Source: Hyperoplus lanceolatus (lineage: Eukaryota > Chordata > Actinopteri > Uranoscopiformes > Ammodytidae). Taken from it: a stretch of 64,000 nt of DNA. Made by a program: the position numbers and the translations under genes. Positions 36,531-48,179 of this stretch are shown here, one piece after another. Each line of letters opens with the position of its first letter. Position 1 is the stretch's first letter. The notes below the pieces were generated by a model. That model saw only the letters and a list, made by a program, of their open reading frames with translations, did not search any database and was not told the origin of the DNA. The stretch covers positions 901,001 to 965,000 of the forward strand of contig CM049403.1 of the NCBI GenBank assembly GCA_026929865.2, read 5' to 3'.

Positions 36531-36665
36531 CTATTTACACAACACACCCCCTCTCAAGAGTCTTCTTCAGGGACTTTGTTGATCTGTGCACATCAGAACA
36601 CTGCTTCCCCCTAGAGGCCTCACCCCACACCTTACCAGACACATTCCCTATAAGGAGCAGTATAA

Positions 36666-37260
36666 AGCTGGGAACACACCGCACTGGCCGCGCCGCGAGA
36701 TTACATACAAAGTCAATGTACTAGCGCGTGGCCGCGCGTCCAACCAATAATCGGCGTCCAGCGGCACGTGAATCGGGAGCGCGGCCATTTGTGGCGTGTA
36801 GAAATTGCGTCATCGAAGGAGCGTGAATCGAAGGCTTGTGCGGCGAACACGGCGCCGCAGAAAAAGATGAAAATTTTCATCTTTTTCTGCGGCGCCGCGC
36901 CTCCACAGCCAATCAGCGTTGAGATTGCAGACCCGGTGGTCTGCAAGACGAGGTGGGCGTGTGGAGTGAGGACATTAAGCTTCCAATACATTCTGCAAAT
37001 ATGTGTATTTTGCATCTGTTTAGCTGTTGGTTGCACTTTAGCCAAGGCAGCGCCGGTTAGCATAGTGAAACTCACCCAGCTGTGTGCTGTTCCGGAGGAT
37101 AATATGAACCCAAACTTGACGGCAGTGTCCGTGTGGAATTCCAATATAGTACAGCGAAGCACCGGTGTTGTCCTCCGTCAGCCGGCACATTTTCACTTTC
37201 AGGTAGGCTGATGTCTGCCTTTATTTTTGCAGCTAAGCACACACTACTGTTGTTATTGTG
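36666..37260 (+). mobile_element. Harbinger-like family 1, 3'-truncated copy
   Basis: TAA (36663-36665), then AGCTGGGAACACACCGCACT. Collinear with 16759-17300 and then lost. It contains a perfect 46-bp palindrome at 36851-36896. Confidence 0.85.
36851..36896. repeat. Perfect 46-bp palindrome
   Basis: GGCGCCGCAGAAAAAGATGA continuing AAA, followed at once by its exact inverse complement with no spacer. Other copies of the family lack the duplication (single AAGATGAAAATATTTATCTT form near 4491). Confidence 0.95.
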
Positions 37261-37412
37261 ACTGCCTTTTATATTAACAGTTAAATGCTGTTTTTATAAA
37301 TAACAGGTTAATGCTGTTGAAATCCTGCTGTAAATTTACAGCAATTGTTTACAGTGTAGTATTTGAAGCTGTGCAGGTCCCAGGCCACAGTAGATTCCTG
37401 TGGGGAAAGCTC
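37261..37412. repeat. Unclassified TE fragment
   Basis: GCTGTAAATTTACAGCAATT then GTTTACAGTGTAG contains a 14-bp palindrome and resembles a frequent fish element end. Partner end absent. Confidence 0.35.
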
Positions 37413-37415
37413 TTA

Positions 37416-38081
37416 AGGCGCACTCACACTAGGCCATGCATACTTGGGAGACATGTACTCAGGCCAAAGTACAGATGCTAATGCATCCAAGCCCCAACCT
37501 CAGCGATTTTTACCACTATCCAATAAGGAAGTGACCAAAATTGTAGTACTTTCCGGTGGCCACTGGGGGTGGTACCAAGACTGAGCAATTTTTCTTTGAC
37601 TCACTTGTTAGACAGGCCGTTTTCAAAGTCGTATTAAACCTATTTACAACCTGGTCCACAAAACCATTCTAGTCTGTATGTTTAGCTCATATCTCCATGA
37701 CAACACTGAGGGGGGTGAATTTTTTTCTAGCAGGCTAGTTTTTATTCTTTTGGAGGTTAAGATGTATTGGTGCGATCTCTTGAGTGACAGCTCTCCGCCC
37801 GTTGTCCCTCACTTTGCCTCGGAGGTGTACGTCAGCTAGATGGGCGTATCTCCCTCCCCCCGACGTGAGGCGGAGTAAAAATCTCACAAGATGGCGACGT
37901 GCATAAACCAGGATTACTGGATGCCGTGTGAATAACTGAGGTCAGCACGGATGATACATCCATATTATATACTATCTATGGAGCAAACACGCACACAAGC
38001 ACGCACTCCTGAAGTGGAGAGGGGGGGGGCAATCGTGCTTGGGTACGGTACAGGGCAACTTTGCCTAGTGTGAGTGCACCC
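37416..38081. mobile_element. Harbinger-like family 3, complete copy
   Basis: TTA at 37413-37415 and 38082-38084. TIRs AGGCGCACTCACACTAGG and, inverted, GGGTGCACTCACACTAGG. It is split by the repeat at 37483-37980. The parts outside match 45974-46219. Confidence 0.85.
37483..37980 (+). repeat. Dispersed non-coding repeat, copy 2 (nested)
   Basis: Same family and orientation as 25231-25622. The uninterrupted family-3 copy near 46000 (GATGCTAATGAGCAAACACG) shows the empty site. Confidence 0.8.
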
Positions 38082-38084
38082 TTA

Positions 38085-38335
38085 GTTAATGAGGCGAGCC
38101 CTGTGTTTGTAGTGAAGGAGATAAGAGTAGTGACCCCACACTGTATCCAACTGCACCACAACCCTGTCCAGCCTTACAACCAGATGACAGTGGGAGTCCC
38201 TCCAAATCAAAGTCAATTTAAAGTTAGGGATAATCATTTGGATAACCTGTCAGGCTATGCTCTGTGCTGCCAGGAATCGGTAACAAATCAGAATACAAAT
38301 GAATTTTCGCTAATTAAATAATAAGTAGGGGAGAA
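38085..38335. other. Unassigned spacer between elements
   Basis: No feature recognised. Confidence 0.4.
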
Positions 38336-38762
38336 CGGGGTAATGTGAGACACTTTTTACAAATGCTCCCCTCTAAGCGAACTAAAATGATTTATCACTC
38401 AAATTTACACATTTCCCATTAATTACGAATGTTTCCTAGAAATGGGCATTAGCAGAATTTATTCAAGACAAAGGGCAGTGAAAATATGATTGTTTTAAAA
38501 AAAAGTTGTCTTGTGTCTCACTTTACCCCAGATGTGGGGTAAACTGAGACAGACCAGAGAAATCAAGGGGGTAAACTGATCCACTTACTTTTTCCACTCT
38601 GAAACTACCATAACAACACAAATTGTAACAGTTAGAATCCTGACAGCTAGCTTGAAAACCAAATATTCCAAAACGAATGTCGGACTAGTAACAGAATCAT
38701 GGGGTTTGGTCAATTAAGCAAAACAATTTTCTAAACACTTGAAAGTAACTCTGAACAAATAC

Positions 38763-38948
38763 TTTTTTATTTTTTAAAGTTATTTTTAAGCTTTATTTGA
38801 TTGGACAGAGTTGAAATGGGGAGACAGAGAGAGAAGGGGGATGACCTGCAGTATAGGTCCACGGGTCGGATTCGAACCCGCAACCACTGCAACAAAGGCC
38901 GGGGCCTATATGGTACGCGCTCTATCCACTACGCCACCAGAGCGCCCC
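38763..38948 (-). mobile_element. tRNA-derived SINE nested in the mariner-like element
   Basis: Minus strand: GGCGCTCTGGTGGCGTAGTG head, B box GGGTTCGAATCC, then CTCTCTGTCTCCCCATTTCA and an AATAAAGCTTAAAAATAACT tail. The 16-bp duplication AACTCTGAACAAATAC flanks it (38747-38762, 38949-38964). Confidence 0.95.
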
Positions 38949-39029
38949 AACTCTGAACAAATACAACATACAATTCATATTCAATAATTAACAATCAAAT
39001 GACAGATAGAACCAGTTAGATTAAAACAC

Positions 39030-39145
39030 AGTCTGCGGGTCAGAACACAGGACCCTTCGAGCCAGCTAGTGTCTGGGGGTCAGAGCAAAGGACAATCAGA
39101 ACCAGCTAGAACAGCCTGGGACTCAGAACACAGGACTAGACCCAG
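39030..39145. repeat. Degenerate tandem repeat, about 3 units of 35-45 bp
   Basis: Units share GGGTCAGAACACAGGAC and CCAGCTAG. Confidence 0.75.
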
Positions 39146-39826
39146 CTGTCATTTTTCATCTTTTGAGTCTTTGATTAATATTTGTCTGCATTTGTTTTAT
39201 TGGGATCATTCATTGAATATATAAGACATATTACTTAGAGTCTATTGATGTTAAAGGTCACTCTCCTCTCCCCCACATACATTTGTGCAAACCATGCCCT
39301 TGCTGACACCCCTTCAACCATCAACCCCCACCTCCAGCCCACATTGTCTTTTGTCTTATTCAAACTAGTCTCCTTGATACCTTAAATATAATGGATTCAT
39401 TAAAAGAGGGCACAGACACTGTCTCACTTTACCCCACAGCATTTGTCTCACTTTACTGCCACAATTTCAGAAAAAACTACCTCTCTCAGAAATTCAGGCT
39501 AATCTTCAGTTATCATCATCACATGGTTTCATATGTTGGTAGTTCATCAACATGTATGATAGAAGTTTTTCTACCTGAATCAATTTGATTTGACACAACA
39601 ATCGATTAAGTTGACAGCAAGAAAATGTACTTTTCCATGCAAAAAATGCATTTTTGTGAAAAAAATATGCTTACAACATCACCATGAGGTCCACTCTTTC
39701 ATGGCCAAGGGGAAATAAGAGAGGCTTGAAAACATATATCTCACATGACCAAAAATGTGTTCCATTTCCTAGATACAGGGGGTGTCTCACATTACCCGAT
39801 GTCTCACATTCCTCCGTTCTCCCCTA

Positions 39827-40682
39827 TATTAAGTACAGCAACATGATTTGAAGAAAATGTCAAATTATGGCTCAGTTATTCATTGGATGTTTGACAGTGA
39901 CTTTCTTGTATTCCACAGTGTGTATACAGTGCGTGTAGAATGTGTTGGTTGTGTGACGGTGACTGTCTACTGCAGCTTTGCTCCCATGCCAGCAAAGACC
40001 ACAGTACTGTGGCTTTACATGTCTTTCTTCTTATCATTTCAGATGAACATAACACAGCAAATATAACTTTGTTTGTGAAAGTCATGACATCTCAGCACTA
40101 ATAGTTGATTCTTGAGTGAATACCACCCCCCCCCACACCCACCCTCCACCCATCCCAACACTATTTTTATAAAAACTTTTCAAATGACATTGTTTGCGTC
40201 TCTCATGGTTAATATGTTTTGTTTCTGATATTTCTATTATTTGAAATGTCATATGAAAGCACCAACATCTTAACCAAGAAACAGTTTTTGTCAAAAGAAG
40301 ATAACAAGCTCAACGACCAAACAAATCCAAAATCAGATAAAGTAATGTGTCAAACAGTTACATTAAAACAGGATTTAAAACACTGCTACACAAAGGATTT
40401 AACCTGCCAACACAGCTGTAATGCTTATAGCCTACTGCACATCAACCACAAAATACACAAATCTATAAGAACAAAAAACATGATTTCACTGTGTGTCAGT
40501 TATCAGACCTTGTCCTTGAATGCCACACAATCTCTCATATCTCTCAATAAAGACAAAGACGCTTTCAGCTCCTCCACTTCTAATGGATCCTCACAATGCA
40601 CAAGTGGCACCAAACAAACAGGCAGGACTAATGCCTCGACCTGACACTTTATAAGACCTCTAGTCACAGAGTATGAATGTCG

Positions 40683-40718
<36 letters not shown>

Positions 40719-40981
40719 GAACATTGCGAAAATAGTCGATTCATTTCTTACACATTACTGATCCCATGCTGCTGCTGCTCTGAAACAATCCACACAGACA
40801 GAAGGCTCCTAGCCAGGCGCCTAGACCTGCGTCCAGTCCACAGACAGACACATACACACTAACACACACACAGGTCCGCTCACACTATGATCCAGACCTC
40901 AGGGGCAGCTCTCCCTCAACACTGAAGGACAAGCCCTCCTCTTTAGTCCATATAGTGAAAGAGAGTGAGAGAGAGTGGGGA

Positions 40982-41018
<37 letters not shown>

Positions 41019-41342
41019 GGGGGGGGGGGGCTTTACCACAGTTTACATAAATATCTTCAACAATACTGTCATCAGACACGGGGACTTCCCCCCTCCCCTC
41101 TGCATCCTTCCCTGTTTACTCCCACCTTCACACAACTGGGTTCCTGACCTTTTACATGACATATCACCTCCAATGGCCGCTTTTCTCCGGCCTCTTTATC
41201 TAACCACACATTGGACTTTTCATCCTTTTTTACTTGTTCTTTTGTATTTTTGAATGTGTCCCTTTATCCTTAAAGGCAGCGCTGGCAGTGGAAGCAGCAG
41301 AAGAGTGGCCGGTCCCCACAGTGTTAAGACTGTGTGTGTTCA
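39827..41342. other. Unassigned intron 1 sequence with microsatellites
   Basis: CA run at 40685-40715; TG run followed by a G-run at 40983-41030. No coding signal found. Confidence 0.55.
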
Positions 41343-41757
41343 CAGACGGCTAGGGTGACCAGATCCACATTAATCAGATGTGGGACAAAGACTAGGTTTG
41401 TGTGGGACAATGTGGGATACCAATGCATCGATGTATAGTCTAAAATAACTTTTTTTAAAATAAGCATTTCTGTTCTGCCCCTTTGCATTTAACATTACTG
41501 CTTTGCCATTTGGTTGATTCAGTAGCACATAACAGTCTGCAAATGAAAATGTAACAAATATATCTTATTTAAATGCAACTTTCCCAAGGTCTCTCACGTG
41601 AGGAAACATAGTAACATTGGGCTTTCATGCTATTTCATGCGCAGAACATGACTCGCCCCATGCATCCCACCCACTCTGCACTACAGTCACTTTGCCCTTT
41701 TGGCTGATCCTGGATCAGCAGCTGCGTGCAGCCAAACATAGCATCACGCTAGCCTAA

Positions 41758-42271
41758 AGGTGCGAACACACTACACATGTTACACGCGTACAGACGCGTA
41801 TAAAATCGGCTATTTTCCCATAGGGAACAGTTGGTTTACGCGCGTACATGGCGCGTAGATGCGTCACTCGCGCTAAAGCAACATTTTAGCCGCGTTAGCT
41901 GCGTATGAGCCGCGTATATACGTATATAATATATATTTATGTTGTGCCGCTGTGCACCGATGCTGCTAACTGTGTAACTGTGTTTGTTATGTTGCTGCCG
42001 TGAATATGCAATGCTGTTTTAATGCTAGGCTAATTGTGCTGTTCAGTTTGTCTTTTGGCACAGTTGTTGGCCGTGTTGTTGTTGTTTTTGTGCGGACATG
42101 CACGCTGTTGTGTCGGGTCTGATCGCAGCCATGGTTGATTAGGGGAAATACAATATCGGGAGGGAGACTAAGCGCGTAGAACCATTTTTGACACAAAATG
42201 ATCAAGCAACATTTTAGCTGCGTTACGCATGTAAATCTTACGCGGGTAACGCGTGTAGTGTGTTCGCACCT
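41758..42271 (-). mobile_element. Harbinger-like family 2, short copy
   Basis: TAA at 41755-41757 and 42272-42274. Tips AGGTGCGAACACACTACACA and its inverse. Internally it is an inverted, deleted version of 30830-31746. Confidence 0.9.
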
Positions 42272-42331
42272 TAAGGCCCTGTTTTTTTTTTCTTTTTTTT
42301 TTAACCTTTATTTTTCCAGATAAAACATTAA

Positions 42332-42899
42332 AGCGGCTGCAAGTAACATTTAAATATCTTTTAAACAGCCTCATGTTTCCTCTGATAATCATAAATTACC
42401 TTTAACAGCAAACGAGACCATCAGTGCAAAGAAAGATGTTTTTAAACAGTTTTTATTACTGCATTTGGTCTGGTCGCACACCCAGTCCGATTTTCGGTTC
42501 GCTCGTGCAGGCTCTATGGTCACATATCCGTATTGGTCGCAGATTTCAGTGTGGCGCAACAACGTGAATTGAGAAGCCTATCCCTCCAGGTGAGGGAAGG
42601 GGAGCGGGAGCCTTGTTTGAGACAGTTATTTGTCGTCATAATGACTGATAACGGGGCTGAACCATCAAAGAAAAAAAAGAAAATGCAATGAAGAAAAGCT
42701 AAAAGGGAGAGTGGCGGGCGGGAGGGCGTTGCCAAGCAACGTATACACAATTTCACGAGAGCGAAACTAGACTGCAGTGTTTACTCCTAAATGAATGAGC
42801 GGTAGCCTACTAAAACAAAGTTTACTTTGCCTCACCAGCATCATCAGATGACCATTATTCATCTGAAATAGTCATTATTTACAACATAAACACATTATC
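42332..42899 (+). mobile_element. piggyBac-like copy B, 3'-truncated
   Basis: TTAA (42328-42331), then AGCGGCTGCAAGTAACATTT. Collinear with copy A to CACATTATC at 42899, without the nested hAT insert. The right terminus is lost. Confidence 0.85.
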
Positions 42900-43181
42900 G
42901 TCATGCTTCTATAAAAGCTGCATGAACGCCAGTGATGCATTTTCAACGTATTTCCGCTCAGGCAGGGGGCGGCAGTTGAGTAGGAGGTCCCTAATGTGGA
43001 CAAAAGCCACATTGCGAATGTGGTTTTTGTGATCCGATCTCAATGCGTCTTGAGAGTGTTTTCACCTGTAGTTGGAGCTGTATTCATGTGATCAGATCAC
43101 AAAAACCACATGTTAAAGACAAGTGGAAATGCAACAAAGCGGGATGCACAAAGCGGGACATCTGGTCAGCCTACAGACAGC

Positions 43182-43750
43182 AGCATTGATTACAATCTGT
43201 GTCATCAGGCCAACTTGAGATGGACGACTAACACACTGCTGACTATGGCCATGGAGCAAGAAAGCAGCAGCCTCTTTTTTTCACATTTTCAATTTAGCCA
43301 TTAAGACTCTGAGAGGGAATATGGGATAGTCGGAAAAATCTCAAAAATAATGGTGGTTAAATGACTCTGCGAGGCAGATGACTGCCAGAGAGCTAAAACA
43401 CAGTGGTGGGCGAGCTCACAGTATGTAAGGTCTCAGTAACCGTTGACCTCCTAAATCTAATCAGTTCATCCTTGGGTGTATGTTTGTGCTAAAAAAAAAT
43501 CCTTCAATGCATGCTTGAAATATTGTGCTCACAAGAGTTGAGGTCAGGGAAACCTTGACCATTGACCTCCAAAATCTATTTTGGGGGTAAGAGGGGGTCC
43601 GAGAGTGCAGGGTCAGCCATAGAACAGCCCCCCTGGTGCAGTTCCAGGGTTGCTCATTTAATGTTTTACATTACTTCATAAAACAAACGTAAATAGCCAT
43701 ATAGCCATTAAGTGTTTCACATGGTTTACCAATAGATGCATTAAGAAGAA
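43182..43750. other. Intron 1 sequence with an old dispersed repeat
   Basis: 43437-43590 holds TGACCTCCTAAATCTAATCA then GTTCATCCTTGGGTG, which resembles a widespread fish repeat. The rest is unassigned. Confidence 0.45.
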
Positions 43751-43758
43751 CTGGATAC

Positions 43759-45399
43759 TAGTGTTGTTTTTGGCGGCCTGTTTTAAGTTTAGTTTTAGTC
43801 CAGTCTTTGTGTCAAACTGTATTAGTCTTAGTCACGTTTGAACTCTTTTTAGTCTAGTCAAGTTTCAGTTGACTAAAAGTCTTGAGCTTTTTAGTCTTCT
43901 CTTAGTCAGAATTACCTGGGACTATTTTCGTCTAGTCTTAGCCAACAAAAACTGATGACATTTAAGTCTAGTCTTAGTCAATGACATTTGTATTTTAGTC
44001 TTTTTAGTAATGCAATTATATTTAACCCAGTTAATATAGTAGGCTACAAGTACCTAGTATAGTACAGCCAAAATCAAAATGTTCTTTAAGTCCCCCATTT
44101 CCCAAGTCAAACAAGGTTATCTTATCTTATTATATTATTTTTACCTTATAGACTCAAGAATACATGCAATTCCAGACACGGAAGACGCTCTGATTGAATT
44201 TACATCATATTTATTTGAACTACCAAACATGTAAGAATGCCGGATTCCTCAACCTGAACAGCAGCCTGGTGGAGGTAGGACAGCTTCTCTTTGTGTTTCA
44301 CAATCTCCTGTCTAATGACTTACATTTACATAAAATAAATAGGCCTAAATAAAATAGCTTCAAATGACAATGCCAGAAAAAATTGACATTTCATTCAAGT
44401 TTAATTAAGAGAAAAAGGTTCTTGAATGCTAGAGCTACAATAACATAATAACAAAGTGCAAATAAAATGTTTGTATGACTTGTATTGCTTGTAAACTGAA
44501 GTCAGATTTTGTATTACAAGATAAACACAAATGGTTTGAACCATGAGATTGGAAGCACAGACTGCATACAGTGGAATTTGTTGACAGAATTTATTACATG
44601 GCACTTTGAAAATCCTATGTAAATCACGGCATTCTACAGGTCTGTTATTTCCAGCAAGACAGACCTCTGTCAAGGGTGTAATGACCGTTGCTAAGGACCT
44701 ACGTCATAGTTTTGATGGATAGACATCCACAAACAGGGTTACTACTCGTTCAGAAAACAATGGAATACTTTTTCAACATGACTCAGGAGAGCAGGGAACA
44801 CAGGAGTCATGGTTAATATCCGACAGGAATCCAGTCAAGATGACGTGATTACGTTTGGCCGCATATTGACAGTTAGCCTATACAGTAACTTCAGGCTGCA
44901 GCTGGTTAGTCGTTAAAGTTAACCCACCGCCGCAGCTGCATCTTCCATATTGCCGCGAGTGGGGATTGAGGAAGTAACGTCGCCTGCTAACTTCCTGCTA
45001 TTTCAAAATAAAAGCCAACTCACGTTTGTCTAGTTAAATACTCATGTTAAGCCAGTGAAATGCTTTTAATCTGAAGCCGTAGCCTGTTTGCAGCTCCGAG
45101 ACTCAGGAAACAGAAATATTGCAAAAATAATAATAATGGCGAGACAAAATAGCCTTATAACATTTTGTGTCCTCTCGTTTTTGTCAATGAACATGAAGAG
45201 ATATTTTATCAGTGTTTTTGTTTTTGTAAACTACATTTAGTCCCGTTTTTATTAGTCAACAATAAAGCATTATATATTTGATTATAGTCTTCGTCACATG
45301 ACCACCATTTACGTTGCATCTCGTCTCGTTTTTGTCACGTGATAAATGTTCGTTGACAACCATATTTTGTCATGTATTTCGTTGACAAAAACAACACTA
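43759..45399. mobile_element. hAT-like element, 8-bp target duplication
   Basis: CTGGATAC at 43751-43758 and 45400-45407. Tips TAGTGTTGTTTTTG and its inverse. The first 250 bp is packed with TAGTC/TCTTAGTC units, typical subterminal binding sites. 1.64 kb, no transposase. Confidence 0.9.
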
Positions 45400-45407
45400 C
45401 TGGATAC

Positions 45408-45973
45408 CAAGGTTAAAGATGGCACCTTAATCATTGGAGCTGCTCACCAAACCTCAGTGAGCTCCTTCTTGTGTCTGTGTAGTTGAGACCATAGAGCATG
45501 CACACACACATTGTTTGGAGATACACTAAAATACTCAAAAATAAAAAAAACGTATGTGTCTGACCATAGGTGGTTTGAATGGACAGATTTGCAGTAGATA
45601 TTAGCAGTTGATTCATCTGCATGTCAAACACTAACTAGGTAAATGTCAGCCAAAGACATGTGTAGCTCTAGCATGAAGTTCCCTCAAGTGCGGAGAAAGC
45701 CCAGCCTGCTAGTGACTATCTCTCCCCATTCAACTCCAACTGTCTACATGGAGGTGGATGTGTGTCTCCATCCTTCACTGTGTGTCAGTGTCTAAGCATT
45801 GTGTGAGCCAGAAAAAAGCTCTACTGACCCCCACCTTTAACCAGGCTGCTACGGGACATTTCCTTCAATACATCACCAGTCTACATGGCTTTTATGGTTC
45901 GAGTGGCATGTGTATTTATGTGTATAGCCAAAATGTAAAAAAAAGCAGCCTTGCATGGTCACAGTTCATCATC
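45408..45973. other. Unassigned intron 1 sequence
   Basis: No feature recognised. Confidence 0.4.
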
Positions 45974-46219
45974 GTACTCAGGCCACAATACAGATGCTAA
46001 TGAGCAAACACGGACAAAAGCACGCACATAGACGGCGATCCTGATGTCACTTTATAGACGTTAGAGACTGTTCCCCAACATAAAAAATGTGGTGACGTAT
46101 TGGCAAGAAGCAATGGTGCCCAGGCCCAGATCTTTAGGAGCAGTGTGAGTACAGGTCAGCGGGGGATTGGAGAGGGGGGCGATTGTGCTAAGGCACGATA
46201 CGGAGCAACTGGGGCACCC
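45974..46219. mobile_element. Harbinger-like family 3, partial copy
   Basis: AGATGCTAATGAGCAAACAC, GCGATTGTGCTAAGGCACGA and GGAGCAACT match 37416-38081 without its nested insert. The right TIR is shortened, and the copy ends at TAA 46220-46222. Confidence 0.75.
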
Positions 46220-46222
46220 TAA

Positions 46223-46480
46223 GGGCGCACTCACACTAGGGCCGCTGTTCCATGCCCGAGCTCATTTGCATACTAAAGTCTAGAATGTTTGGCTAGTGTG
46301 ACCACGCCATCCGTATTCCAGCACGGAACACCCCCTTGGCCACGGCACACTTGGGAGAGGTGTGCCAGAGAGAACGGCACAGATGCTAATGAGATGACAC
46401 ACGCACACGCACGGATACGCAACGTGAGCTGGATGTCGTATTCCATGCACAACCCTTCTTCCCCACAATAAGTGTAAACA
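46223..46480. mobile_element. Harbinger-like family 3b, one end
   Basis: Starts GGGCGCACTCACACTAGGGC after TAA. Collinear with the inverse of the right half of 55511-56544 (TTTGGCTAGTGTGACCACGC, ATTCCAGCACGGAACA). The far end was not found. Confidence 0.75.
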
Positions 46481-48179
46481 ATGGCGGCAAGAGGATCACG
46501 AGTGGGTTCCGGTGCGATCGCGAAGTGGAGAGATTGCTAGAAATTTGGTCCGGCGACAGTATTCAGTCGCAGCCATGGTCGCACCTGGATAAGATCCACA
46601 AAAATTCGGAGGTGTTTGGGGCAATCCGCGACTACTGTTGTTCTCCATTGTTGTTCTACTAATTCCGGCAGCGAGTACGCTTGGTGATGACGTATGTATC
46701 GTATTACGACGTGATGACGTATGTATGATGGAGCAATCATGCCCGGGCCGTAATAACACAATGCAATGTAAAAATACACAGGTGTTGAGTGGAAGACTAG
46801 CTGTGGCTATGAGGGCACAGCCACTGCTATGCCTTCAGATAACTGGGATCCCAATACATCAAATCAATGAAATAGCTTGAGCACGCTGAAGTGTAGCATA
46901 AGACCCAGCTATCCTACTGAAGACCATACATACATACTAAACAGCTCACACATACAGCTTGGCACTGCACGTTCTATTAATAAATTAAAGGTCAAATGAA
47001 TTGACTTACTAGTAACCTTAGTTCTAAGAGCATGAAGCGACATCGTTAAACGTTGTAATTTCAAGTGCACATTACGTTAGCTGTACTTCAGATTTAATCC
47101 TGATTTGTGATCCTCACTGTTCAGCTGATATACTGTATTCTGACATTGTATGTTCTCCAATTGATGTGTACATACAAGACACTTACTTCAGTCACTTCTT
47201 TTAAATCACTTCATTTTGATAGATCTGCTTTTACGTGATGCCGTCTTTCTCATTGTCTTACCCTTACCCTAGCACCTTTTGATCTCATTGGGTTTATTGG
47301 ACTTTATAGATGCTCCATCTTCCCTTGATTTTAAAGAATGATGTGTAAACAGTATATGGATATGTGTATTGACTTGATGTATTTGTGTATTTGATTTGGA
47401 TTTGCTTCTGTATCCTGTCAAAGCACTTTGTAAACCATTGCTTTTAAAGGTGTTGTATAATTAAAGTTATTATTAGTATTAATATGAATATGTTCTATTC
47501 CTGGCACTGTGTACATTATGTTTGTACCCTTATGATCTTTACTCATATCATTTGTGTATTTTGTTTATATGTGTTGCCTACTCTTTATACTGCAGCTGGG
47601 GACCAGCAATCTCCCTTTTGATAAATAAAGTGCTATCTTAACTTTTCTTATCATCTTGCTTGATTGGTGAAAATGAGTTCCTTTACTATTTAAGATTCAG
47701 GAATGTATTCCGCTTGACAAGTGCAGCTATTCTCTCCACCTCTGCATAGGCTGAATCTGTAGATAATTATTACAATGTCTCGAGTCTGCTCACACTCTTT
47801 TGCTCAACATCACCTGCTCACCTGATCTGCTCAGGATTGACCCGCTTAGAAGAATCAAGTGCAAAGAGAACATGAGTCTGGACAGTGAATCAAAGTGGAT
47901 CAAGGCTAGCTGCTCCACAGTGTTGTTGTGAGCACAGTTGGTTGACTGGCCCCGGTCCAAGTGACAAAAAGAAAGACAAACGCTTTCCAAAGGATATGCT
48001 GGCCCACCAGTCAGGAAGAGGAAGTGGAGAGAATACAGCTTTGACGTCATGACAACAAAGGTCAAGGGCTATGGGGGTGGGGGGGGGGGGGGGGTATGGG
48101 TAATACCTCCAACCCCAGGCAGCTTTCACAAGGCAGCAATGCAGAGTACAGTAGTTGTGAATAGTGAGAACTAGGAGCT
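46481..48179. other. Unassigned intron 1 sequence
   Basis: GATGACGTATGTAT occurs twice at 46685-46725. A G-run lies at 48075-48094. A LINE-like end (GATAAATAAAGTGCTATCTT) lies near 47620. No gene supported. Confidence 0.45.

Larger units (their letters stand above)
38338..39824. mobile_element. TA-flanked mariner-like non-autonomous element
   Basis: TA on both sides (38336-38337, 39825-39826). Left tip GGGGAGAACGGGGTAATGTG; right tip inverted GGGGAGAACGGAGGAATGTG. GTCTCACTTTACCCCA-type motifs recur inside (38516, 39420, 39442). It contains a SINE and a degenerate tandem repeat. Confidence 0.8.
41351..43173. mobile_element. hAT-like element carrying two nested elements
   Basis: Tips TAGGGTGACCAGATCC and, inverted, TAGGCTGACCAGATGTCC. 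Target repeats CAGACGGC (41343-41350) and CAGACAGC (43174-43181) differ by one base. Harbinger-like family 2 (41758-42271) and piggyBac-like copy B (42332-42899) lie inside. Confidence 0.8.
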
